From Mesorhizobium sp. B2-3-12 (GTDB taxonomy: Bacteria > Pseudomonadota > Alphaproteobacteria > Rhizobiales > Rhizobiaceae), in assembly GCF_006442205.1 (NCBI RefSeq), contig NZ_VFVR01000002.1, positions 496,001 to 560,000 on the forward strand: 64,000 nt of DNA. Direction: 5' to 3'. Both the position numbers and the translations under genes were made by a program. This document shows positions 58,023-64,000 of this stretch, in pieces. Under the pieces are notes generated by a model. It did no database searches and was not told the origin of the DNA. It saw nothing but the letters and a program-made list of their open reading frames with translations. Positions within the stretch are counted from its first letter, which is position 1; each line of letters begins with the position of its first letter.

Positions 58023-58790
58023 TCAGTTCCTGTACACCGGCTCTTCTTCGTCGAGGATCGCCTTCAACTCGGCGAGGTGACGCTCGGCCTGGCCGGGATA
58101 GTCGTCCATCTCGCTCGCCGCCTTCTCGGCGATGGCATCGGAGAGCGTGCGCAGCGGTCGGCCGGTCCACAGCGCCTTGATGTAGGTCTCGGCGGCGCGC
58201 TCGAAATAGAACATGCGGTTGAAGGCGTCGGCGACGGTGTCGCCGATGACCAGCACGCCATGGTTGCCCATCACCATCACCTTGACCTTGGGGTCGGTGA
58301 GAAGCTGTGAGCAGCGCTCGCCCTCCTCCTCGAAGGCCAGTCCGCCATAATGGGCGTCGACCACGTGACGATTGAAGAACATCGCCGAATTCTGGTCGAT
58401 CGGCGGCAGCGTCGAGTCGGCGAGCGAGGCCAGCACGGTGGCGTGGATCGAGTGGACGTGCATGACGCAGCGCGCGTGCGGCACATTGCGATGGATGGCG
58501 CCATGCAGGCCCCATGCCGTCGGGTCGGGCGCATTCGGCCCGGAAAGCGTTTCGGGGTCGTTGGCGTCGATTTCGATCAGGTCGCTCGCCTTGATGCGCG
58601 AGAAATGCACCTGGTTCGGGTTCATCAGGAACCTTGTGCCGTCCTCGTTGACGGCCAGCGAGAAATGGTTGGCCACCGCTTCGTGCATGTTGAGCCGCGC
58701 CGTCCAACGGAAGGCGCAGGCGAGATCGACGCGCTCTTCGTAGAAGGGCAGGTTGGTCAGCGTTTCCTTCTGCAGGCGGGCAATGCTCAT
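58023..58790 (-). CDS. Class II aldolase/adducin family protein
   Basis: 255 residues. The class II aldolase metal-site histidines are present: ANHFS (about 42), HVHSIH (about 106) and the NHGVLV (about 178). Members act as sugar-phosphate aldolases, epimerases or dehydratases, and the substrate is not evident. The ATG at 58790 gives the family N-terminus. It follows the urease accessory gene ureG by 81 nt on the same strand but is probably independent. Confidence 0.88.
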   Translation of the reverse strand: MSIARLQKETLTNLPFYEERVDLACAFRWTARLNMHEAVANHFSLAVNEDGTRFLMNPNQVHFSRIKASDLIEIDANDPETLSGPNAPDPTAWGLHGAIHRNVPHARCVMHVHSIHATVLASLADSTLPPIDQNSAMFFNRHVVDAHYGGLAFEEEGERCSQLLTDPKVKVMVMGNHGVLVIGDTVADAFNRMFYFERAAETYIKALWTGRPLRTLSDAIAEKAASEMDDYPGQAERHLAELKAILDEEEPVYRN

Positions 58791-58871
58791 CGTAAGAAAT
58801 CCTCCGGTTTCGGCAAGAATGCCGCGCCGCGCTGGTGCCCGCAACCGCTTTCGCTTGGTGCAGGAGACCAG

Positions 58872-59513
58872 CTATGCCGCCGTGCTCGCGGCGCCAATGG
58901 TTCGCAGCCCGCCATGCTCGACGATGAAATCGATGACCTCCCGCAGGCCCTTGCCGCGCGAAAGATCGGTGAAGCCGAACGGACGCTTGCCGCGCATGCG
59001 GCCGGCGTCGCTCTCCATGACATCGAGATTGACGTTCACATAGGGCGCCAGGTCGCTCTTGTTGATGACGAGGAAATCGGAGCGGGTGATCGCCGGGCCG
59101 CCCTTCCTCGGGATCTCCTCGCCCTGGCAGACGGAGATGACGTAGAGCGTGAGATCGGCAAGGTCCGGCGAGAAGGTGGCGGCCAGATTGTCGCCGCCGG
59201 ATTCGATGAAGATGATGTCGAGATCAGGGAATTTGCGGTTCAGCTCAGCGATGGCCTGCAAATTGATCGAGGCGTCCTCGCGGATGGCGGTGTGAGGGCA
59301 GCCGCCCGTCTCGACGCCGACGATGCGGTCCTCCGGCAGGGCCTGCAGCCGGGCCAGCATCATCGCGTCTTCCCTGGTGTAGATGTCGTTGGTGACGACG
59401 GCGATGGAAAACTCGTCACGCAGCGCCTTGCAGAGTTTTTCGGTGAGCGTCGTCTTGCCGGAGCCGACGGGGCCGCCAATGCCGATGCGAAGAGGACCGT
59501 TCGGTTGTGTCAT
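58872..59513 (-). CDS. ureG: Urease accessory GTPase UreG
   Basis: 213 residues. P-loop GGPVGSGKT (13-21), [28 protein letters not shown] with the conserved CPH nickel ligand, [13 protein letters not shown] and the NKSD guanine-specificity motif are all present. UreG hydrolyses GTP to insert nickel into urease. ATG 59513 overlaps the DUF3995 stop by four bases. Confidence 0.95.
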   Translation of the reverse strand: MTQPNGPLRIGIGGPVGSGKTTLTEKLCKALRDEFSIAVVTNDIYTREDAMMLARLQALPEDRIVGVETGGCPHTAIREDASINLQAIAELNRKFPDLDIIFIESGGDNLAATFSPDLADLTLYVISVCQGEEIPRKGGPAITRSDFLVINKSDLAPYVNVNLDVMESDAGRMRGKRPFGFTDLSRGKGLREVIDFIVEHGGLRTIGAASTAA

Positions 59514-59950
59514 GCCGGAAACTCCATGATGGCGAGGACCGCGAAGCCGAGCCCGATCAACAGGCACAGCGGCGAATAGAGACTGGTATCGAGCCGGGCG
59601 AAAGGCTGCTGCGGCGCCAGCCGTCGCCACCAGGGCGTGAACCCGGCAATGCCGCGTCCCAGGAACACCAGGCCGATCAGCATCGCCGTGGCGGCAAGCC
59701 CCTCCCTTGGAAAGGGCGAGGCAAAGAAATCGATGAGGGCGAGAGGCCACAGCGTTGCCAGGCCAAGGCAAGCGGCAACGGCGAAACTGGCTGATGGCGT
59801 CGGCATTTCGTCGACGCCGCGAAAGCCGACGACGGCATGGGCGCAGGACGCGGCGTCGCTGCCCGGCCAGATGCCGCCTATGCCCCAATAGACATGCAGC
59901 GCCGTGATCAGCAGCAGGACGAAGGAGAGGACGAAGGCGAGCAGGATCAT
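59510..59950 (-). CDS. DUF3995 membrane protein in the urease operon
   Basis: 146 residues with four hydrophobic helices. [13 protein letters not shown] (about 18-30) and [14 protein letters not shown] near residue 100 are hallmarks of DUF3995. The function is unknown. It overlaps ureF upstream and ureG downstream by four bases each, so its expression is locked to the nickel-insertion factors. A role in nickel or urea supply, or urea export, is conceivable but unsupported by motif evidence. Confidence 0.85.
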   Translation of the reverse strand: MILLAFVLSFVLLLITALHVYWGIGGIWPGSDAASCAHAVVGFRGVDEMPTPSASFAVAACLGLATLWPLALIDFFASPFPREGLAATAMLIGLVFLGRGIAGFTPWWRRLAPQQPFARLDTSLYSPLCLLIGLGFAVLAIMEFPA

Positions 59951-60618
59951 GAACGGAACAATCTTGAATATTGTGTTTCGTGTTTCATCGCCATGATGTC
60001 GGAGACGAAGGCGCAGCCGCCGAGGTCGTCGGGCGAGGACCTCGCGGCGCGGTCGGCGGTCGCAATGGCCAGTCCTTCAAAGCCGGCTAATAATGCGGTC
60101 GCATCGTTCTGGCCGATCACGCCGAGCCGAATCGCGGCCTGGACGAGGTTGGAGAAGAAGGCTTGCAGGAAGGCGGACAGCGCGTCCCGCAGCGCAATGC
60201 CGTTGCCGCCAGCGACAGCGCCGACAGCGATGCAATAGGCGCATTCGGCCGGCAAGTGCTCCAGCACGGAATTGGGCCAGGCGCCGGCCGCTTTCAGGAA
60301 GGCCGCTCCCTGCAGCATGGTCTCGGCGTGGCGTTCGCGCGAGCCGGCCAGTGCCTCGGCCAGCGCGGCGACATCGGCCAGATCGCCGCCTTCGTGGGCG
60401 CGGCGCCAGCTCTCGGCGAACAGCACGGCATCGTTCCAGCCCGATCCCATCTCGACCAGCGTCTCCAGCCAGGACGCGAGGCTGTCGCCGTCGCTCACCA
60501 GCCCGTCATGCACGGCGCGCTCGAGGCCATGGCTGTAGGAGAAGCCGCCAACCGGAAAGGCCGGTGACAGCCACGCCATCAATCGCAGCAGGGCGATGCC
60601 GGACGGCTGATCAGTCAT
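59947..60618 (-). CDS. ureF: Urease accessory protein UreF
   Basis: 223 residues, all-helical. [21 protein letters not shown] (split near residues 11-31) is the UreF signature, and [11 protein letters not shown] follows. It scaffolds the UreD-UreF-UreG nickel-insertion complex. ATG 60618 overlaps the ureE stop by eight bases; the longer frame over the histidine-rich region is a shadow of ureE. Confidence 0.93.
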   Translation of the reverse strand: MTDQPSGIALLRLMAWLSPAFPVGGFSYSHGLERAVHDGLVSDGDSLASWLETLVEMGSGWNDAVLFAESWRRAHEGGDLADVAALAEALAGSRERHAETMLQGAAFLKAAGAWPNSVLEHLPAECAYCIAVGAVAGGNGIALRDALSAFLQAFFSNLVQAAIRLGVIGQNDATALLAGFEGLAIATADRAARSSPDDLGGCAFVSDIMAMKHETQYSRLFRS

Positions 60619-61219
60619 GGTCGTGGTGGTGGTCATCATGTGAATGGGAATGACCATGCGCTTGGCTGTGCGCGTGGGCGTGCGACTCGCCGTGCGCGTG
60701 GGAATGGGCTTCAGCATGGCTGTGGGCATGGCCATGATCATGCCCTCCCCCATGGCCGGAATAGGCGCCGCGCACCGGCTTGAACGGCTCCAAGACGTCG
60801 CGCACCGTGGCGCCGAGCCCCTCCAGCATCGCCTTGATGACATGGTCGCGCAGAATGAGGATGCGGTGCGCCTCGATGCTCGCGGCGAGATGGCGGTTGC
60901 CGATATGCCAGGCAATTTCGGTCAGATGCACCGCGTCGCGGGCGCGGATGTCATAGACCTCCTCGGGCGCCGCGACGATCTCGATTTGGCCGCCATCCTC
61001 CAGCACCAGCCGGTCGCCATCGTTCAGGGCAACAGGCTCGGGCAGGTCGACCAGCACCTTACCGCCATCGGCAAGTTCGATGGCGCGGCGGCGCAGATGC
61101 CGCTCGTCATGGGCGAGAACCGCACGGCCCGATGGCGCGGTGGTCGCGGCCGTGCCGGCTGACAGCACCGAGACGGCACGCGGAAATTTGGTGAAGTCGG
61201 TGTTGAGATTGAGCTTCAT
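60611..61219 (-). CDS. ureE: Urease nickel chaperone UreE with histidine-rich tail
   Basis: 202 residues. The N-terminal UreE domain and the C-terminal [19 protein letters not shown] region with the conserved nickel-binding histidine are complete. The last 48 residues (155-202) contain 20 histidines in H-x repeats, a much longer metal-sequestering tail than the E. coli-like short forms. It delivers nickel to the urease pre-activation complex. It overlaps GST by four bases. Confidence 0.95.
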   Translation of the reverse strand: MKLNLNTDFTKFPRAVSVLSAGTAATTAPSGRAVLAHDERHLRRRAIELADGGKVLVDLPEPVALNDGDRLVLEDGGQIEIVAAPEEVYDIRARDAVHLTEIAWHIGNRHLAASIEAHRILILRDHVIKAMLEGLGATVRDVLEPFKPVRGAYSGHGGGHDHGHAHSHAEAHSHAHGESHAHAHSQAHGHSHSHDDHHHDHD

Positions 61220-61821
61220 TTCATGGAGCCTCCGTTAGCCTTTGCCCGCGCCCGGGCGGGGCGCGAAAGCACGCGATCGAAATAGGCGTTGACGCGATCG
61301 GATTCGATCGGGAAGCGGCCGGCGCGGGCCCAACCGCCCATATCGCCGAGCATCACGTCGACGGCGGAAAACCGGTCTCCGAGTGCGAACGGCTTGTCGC
61401 CGAGCCGCCGATCCAGCGCCTTGACTTCCGTGGCGAAGTCATAGGCCGCCGCGGGGCCGACATCCACCCGCACTTCCCTGGGCAGGAGGAAACGATGACG
61501 CAGCTTGTTCCACAGCGGCGCTTCGAACTCCGACTGGGCAAAATGCATCCAGGAATCCATTTCGGCGCGGCCAGCGAGGCCCGGATTGGCGCCCAAGCCT
61601 CTGTCGGCGTGTTTGTCGGCGAGATAGACGCAGATCGCCGCCGAATCCGTCACCGTCAGTTCACCGTCGATGAGGATCGGCACCTTGCCCGACGGGTTGA
61701 GTTCGTAGGCTTCCGGCGAGCGGAACTTGACCTCGACGAATTCATAGGGCTGCCCGAGTTCCTCGAGCATCCAGAGGACGCGGCTGACCCGGGATCCGCG
61801 CGATCCGACGGCCTTGTACAT
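61216..61821 (-). CDS. Glutathione S-transferase-like protein
   Basis: 201 residues: thioredoxin-fold N-terminal domain (about 1-78, with [21 protein letters not shown] glutathione contacts) and an all-helical C-terminal domain. ATG 61821 gives the usual N-terminus; ATG 61869 also exists and overlaps the preceding stop (ATGA), adding 16 residues, so the start is not settled. Its place between urease genes and the four-base overlap with ureE suggest co-expression. A link to urease is unclear. Confidence 0.85.
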   Translation of the reverse strand: MYKAVGSRGSRVSRVLWMLEELGQPYEFVEVKFRSPEAYELNPSGKVPILIDGELTVTDSAAICVYLADKHADRGLGANPGLAGRAEMDSWMHFAQSEFEAPLWNKLRHRFLLPREVRVDVGPAAAYDFATEVKALDRRLGDKPFALGDRFSAVDVMLGDMGGWARAGRFPIESDRVNAYFDRVLSRPARARAKANGGSMK

Positions 61822-61865
61822 GGTTGAACCCTGCATTCGCGGGAACTTTAGACCATCCCGCGCGG

Positions 61866-62459
61866 TCATACGATGGTGTCGAACAGCCGCAGGATGAACG
61901 ATATCTGATAGATCAGCGCCGCCGTGACGAAGGCGATGTGGAAACGGCGTTCGCGCACCAGGATCGCGGCGATGCAGAGCGCGACGAAGATCGGCGTTCG
62001 GAACAGATATTCATTGCCGAAGCGGGCGAAATGCTCCGGCCCTTTCAACAGCGTGTCGATGACATCGAGCAGATAGGTCGCGCCCAACAGGCCGAAAAAC
62101 CAGCCTCGGCGCGAATAGAAATAATCCTCGTAGCTGGTGTAATCGAGCATCGAATCCGGGAATAGCAGCGCGCACAGCAGGAACAGCGTGATGGCGTAGA
62201 AGATGATGAAGAGGTATTTGCCGAAGGTCCAGGTTTCGATGGTGTAGAGGCCGAACTCCCACCACCAGAAATGCACCAGCATCAGCAGCACCGAGGCGAC
62301 CCAGGCCAGATGCACGGGATAGAGCCGGTACTGGCCTGGATGCTGGACGATGCGCGCCACCCCCGACAGCAGGCGGGCGACGCCAAGCCCGATCACCATG
62401 CCCATGACGATGCGGATATGCGGGAAAATGTCGTGGGGAGAAGCTATCTCGGTGGCCAT
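61866..62459 (-). CDS. Membrane protein of unknown function in the urease operon
   Basis: 197 residues with five or six hydrophobic helices (about 24-45, 54-75, 82-105, 125-145, 158-172, 175-192). The N-terminus MATEIASPHDIFPHIRIVMGMVIGLGVARLL is rather conserved in Mesorhizobium-type proteins I have seen, but no named domain is apparent. It begins three bases before the end of the broken DUF29 gene, and its stop overlaps the alternative start of the GST gene. Confidence 0.75.
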   Translation of the reverse strand: MATEIASPHDIFPHIRIVMGMVIGLGVARLLSGVARIVQHPGQYRLYPVHLAWVASVLLMLVHFWWWEFGLYTIETWTFGKYLFIIFYAITLFLLCALLFPDSMLDYTSYEDYFYSRRGWFFGLLGATYLLDVIDTLLKGPEHFARFGNEYLFRTPIFVALCIAAILVRERRFHIAFVTAALIYQISFILRLFDTIV

Positions 62460-62461
62460 GC

Positions 62462-62955
62462 CTAGTCGCGAATGAGTTGATCCGGCAACCAAGGGACGCC
62501 AGGGAAAAATTCCTGATCGAGCACGTCGGCGATTTGATAAGGACAATCGATCGGGAAATTCCTTCCAGACATACCCGTTTCGTCAATTGCTTTCAGCCTG
62601 GCAAACTCGAACTCGCTGGAAAGCTGCTTTCCCGGATAGGCCTTCATGCTTGGGCTTTCATCTATGAGCTTCTTGATCTGATACCGCTGCTCCCGAATGG
62701 TGAGCAACCAACCTGCCTTGCGTCGCTCTGCTTGGAACTGCCACTTCAGCAATGCAAAAGCAGCGTCCCAAGTCGGTTCGCAATCTCCCTCTTGTCGCTC
62801 CGCCCCAAGCTCTCGATCTCCTCGGCAAGATTCTCGCGATCGAGGTCGGAAAGACGACCTTGGCGCAGCAGCGCGCCCTGCTCGGCGCACCACTGAGCAT
62901 AGTCGGCCTCAATGGGTGTAGACTTATGCCGCTGCTGTATCTGGACCTTGTTCAT
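62462..62955 (-). pseudogene. DUF29 gene broken by a one-base deletion
   Basis: The N-terminal half (62955-62746; EADYAQWCAEQGALLRQGR, ENLAEEIESLGRSDKREI) and the C-terminal half (ending 62462; LLKWQFQAERRKAG, TIREQRYQIKKLI) lie in adjacent frames. Together they reconstruct one DUF29 protein of about 164 residues. The break is at CATTGCTGAAG near 62750, where re-inserting one T restores LHLLKWQ, exactly the family sequence. No slippery heptamer is present, so a deletion (or sequencing error) is more likely than programmed frameshifting. It lies just after ureC. Confidence 0.8.
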
Positions 62956-63016
62956 GGTCGCATAATGCGCCGTTTTAGGCCCCAAGCCAATCGCCGTCCG
63001 CCAATCACTGTTCGCG

Positions 63017-64000
63017 TCAAAACAGAAAATACCTTTGCGCCATCGGCAGCACCGTCGCCGGCTCGCAGGTCAGCAACTCGCCATCGGCGCGCACCTCGTA
63101 GGTTTCGGGATCGACCTCGACATGCGGCGTGGCGTCGTTGAGCACCATCGAATGCTTGCCGATGCCGCCGCGGGTGTTTTCGACAGCCATGAACTGCTTG
63201 TCGACGCCAAGCCGGCCATGCAGCCCTGACTCCAGCGCGGCTTTCGAGACGAAGGTCACGGACGAGTTGGTCCGGGCTTTGCCATAAGCGCCGAACATCG
63301 GCCTGTAGTGCATCGGCTGCGGCGTCGGGATCGAGGCGTTGGGATCGCCCATCGGGGCGGCGGCGATCATGCCGCCGATCAGCACCATGTCGGGCTTGAC
63401 GCCGAAGAAGGCCGGGTTCCACAGCACCAGGTCGGCGCGCTTGCCGACCGCGACCGAACCGATCTCCTTCGACAGGCCATGCGCGATCGCCGGATTGATG
63501 GTGTATTTGGCGATGTAGCGGCGGACGCGGAAATTGTCGTTGTCGCCCGTCTCCTGCGGCAGCGAGCCGCGCTGGCGCTTCATCTTGTCGGCGGTCTGCC
63601 AGGTGCGGATCGCCACCTCGCCGACGCGGCCCATGGCCTGGCTGTCGGACGAGATGATCGAGAAGGCGCCGATGTCGTGCAAAATGTCTTCCGCCGCGAT
63701 GGTCTCCTTGCGGATGCGGCTCTCGGCGAAGGCGATGTCCTCGGGGATCGACGGCGACAGGTGATGGCAGACCATCAGCATGTCGAGATGCTCGGCCAGC
63801 GTGTTGACCGTGTAGGGCCGCGTCGGGTTGGTCGAGGACGGGATGACGTTGGGCAGGCCGCAGACCTTGATGATGTCGGGCGCGTGGCCGCCGCCGGCCC
63901 CCTCGGTGTGGAAGGCATGGATGGTGCGGCCCTTGATGGCCGCTACCGTGTTCTCAACGAAGCCGGATTCGTTGAGCGTATCGGTGTGGATCATCACCTG
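63017..64000 (-). CDS. ureC: Urease alpha subunit UreC, C-terminal part (gene runs off the window)
   Basis: At least 327 residues, continuing past 64000, where the N-terminal half with the carbamylated lysine region lies. Visible are [17 protein letters not shown] with an active-site nickel ligand, [24 protein letters not shown] with the flap cysteine and catalytic histidine, [16 protein letters not shown] with the nickel Asp, and the C-terminal QRYFLF. Urease hydrolyses urea to ammonia and carbamate. The accessory gene order downstream is unusual: DUF29 remnant, membrane protein and GST precede ureE. Confidence 0.95.
   Translation of the reverse strand, partial: QVMIHTDTLNESGFVENTVAAIKGRTIHAFHTEGAGGGHAPDIIKVCGLPNVIPSSTNPTRPYTVNTLAEHLDMLMVCHHLSPSIPEDIAFAESRIRKETIAAEDILHDIGAFSIISSDSQAMGRVGEVAIRTWQTADKMKRQRGSLPQETGDNDNFRVRRYIAKYTINPAIAHGLSKEIGSVAVGKRADLVLWNPAFFGVKPDMVLIGGMIAAAPMGDPNASIPTPQPMHYRPMFGAYGKARTNSSVTFVSKAALESGLHGRLGVDKQFMAVENTRGGIGKHSMVLNDATPHVEVDPETYEVRADGELLTCEPATVLPMAQRYFLF

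Noticed and set aside
62740..62760. Programmed -1 frameshift in the DUF29 gene
   Set aside because: A -1 shift would restore the family sequence, but no slippery heptamer or downstream structure is apparent, so a deletion is simpler.

Overview
The window is GC-rich, densely coding alphaproteobacterial DNA of the Rhizobiales type, most like Mesorhizobium. This is inferred from the many ABC transporters, the smo-type polyol operon, a urease operon with extra membrane genes, GcvA-type LysR regulators and a DUF1127 protein. No genome-wide comparison was possible. I see no tRNA, rRNA, CRISPR array, insertion sequence or phage gene.

Layout. 0-8.3 kb: a guanidinium exporter under a guanidine-II riboswitch, two LLM-class flavin monooxygenases (one coupled to an arylamine N-acetyltransferase), an AhpD-like protein with an XRE/MmyB regulator, an AI-2E-type membrane protein and an inositol-phosphatase-like protein. 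8.3-13.4 kb: a LacI regulator divergent from a YtfQ-like sugar ABC transporter, with two matching operators. 13.7-20.7 kb: a tightly overlapping operon for a molybdenum hydroxylase, 6-hydroxynicotinate reductase, an ApbE-superfamily protein (UPF0280), DUF1185 and MarR. It is divergent from pncA and an ion-transporter-like gene. 23.1-27.8 kb: a Liv-type ABC transporter. 28-31 kb: a polytopic membrane protein and pncB. 31-35.5 kb: a LysR regulator, an agmatinase-family ureohydrolase and a polar amino-acid ABC transporter without an ATPase. 36-39 kb: an isolated Rieske oxygenase and a MATE exporter. 39-45.5 kb: an AraC regulator and a sugar/polyol ABC operon with a sorbitol-type dehydrogenase. 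45.5-54.4 kb, reverse strand: an eight-gene sorbitol/mannitol operon. 54.6-57.7 kb: LysR, DUF1127, a SorC regulator and a HAD phosphatase. 58.0-64.0 kb: a class II aldolase and a urease operon (ureG, DUF3995, ureF, ureE, GST, membrane protein, broken DUF29 gene, ureC running off the edge).

How the genes fit together. The strongest theme is nicotinate. PncA makes nicotinate from nicotinamide, PncB salvages it to NAD, and the 13.7-20.7 kb operon looks built to hydroxylate it and then reduce the ring. E. barkeri 6-hydroxynicotinate reductase carries covalent flavin, and UPF0280 shows ApbE-like motifs. I therefore propose UPF0280 as a dedicated flavin transferase for the reductase. A second theme is guanidino/urea nitrogen: guanidinium exporter, ureohydrolase and urease. 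A third is polyol uptake and oxidation through two adjacent, convergent operons.

Three copies of a modular palindromic repeat (13.5, 29.4 and 57.8 kb) sit between genes. Strong hairpins follow the binding-protein genes of three ABC operons. The DUF29 gene is frameshifted by one base. The 28-kb membrane-protein gene has no standard ATG start and abuts a repeat copy.
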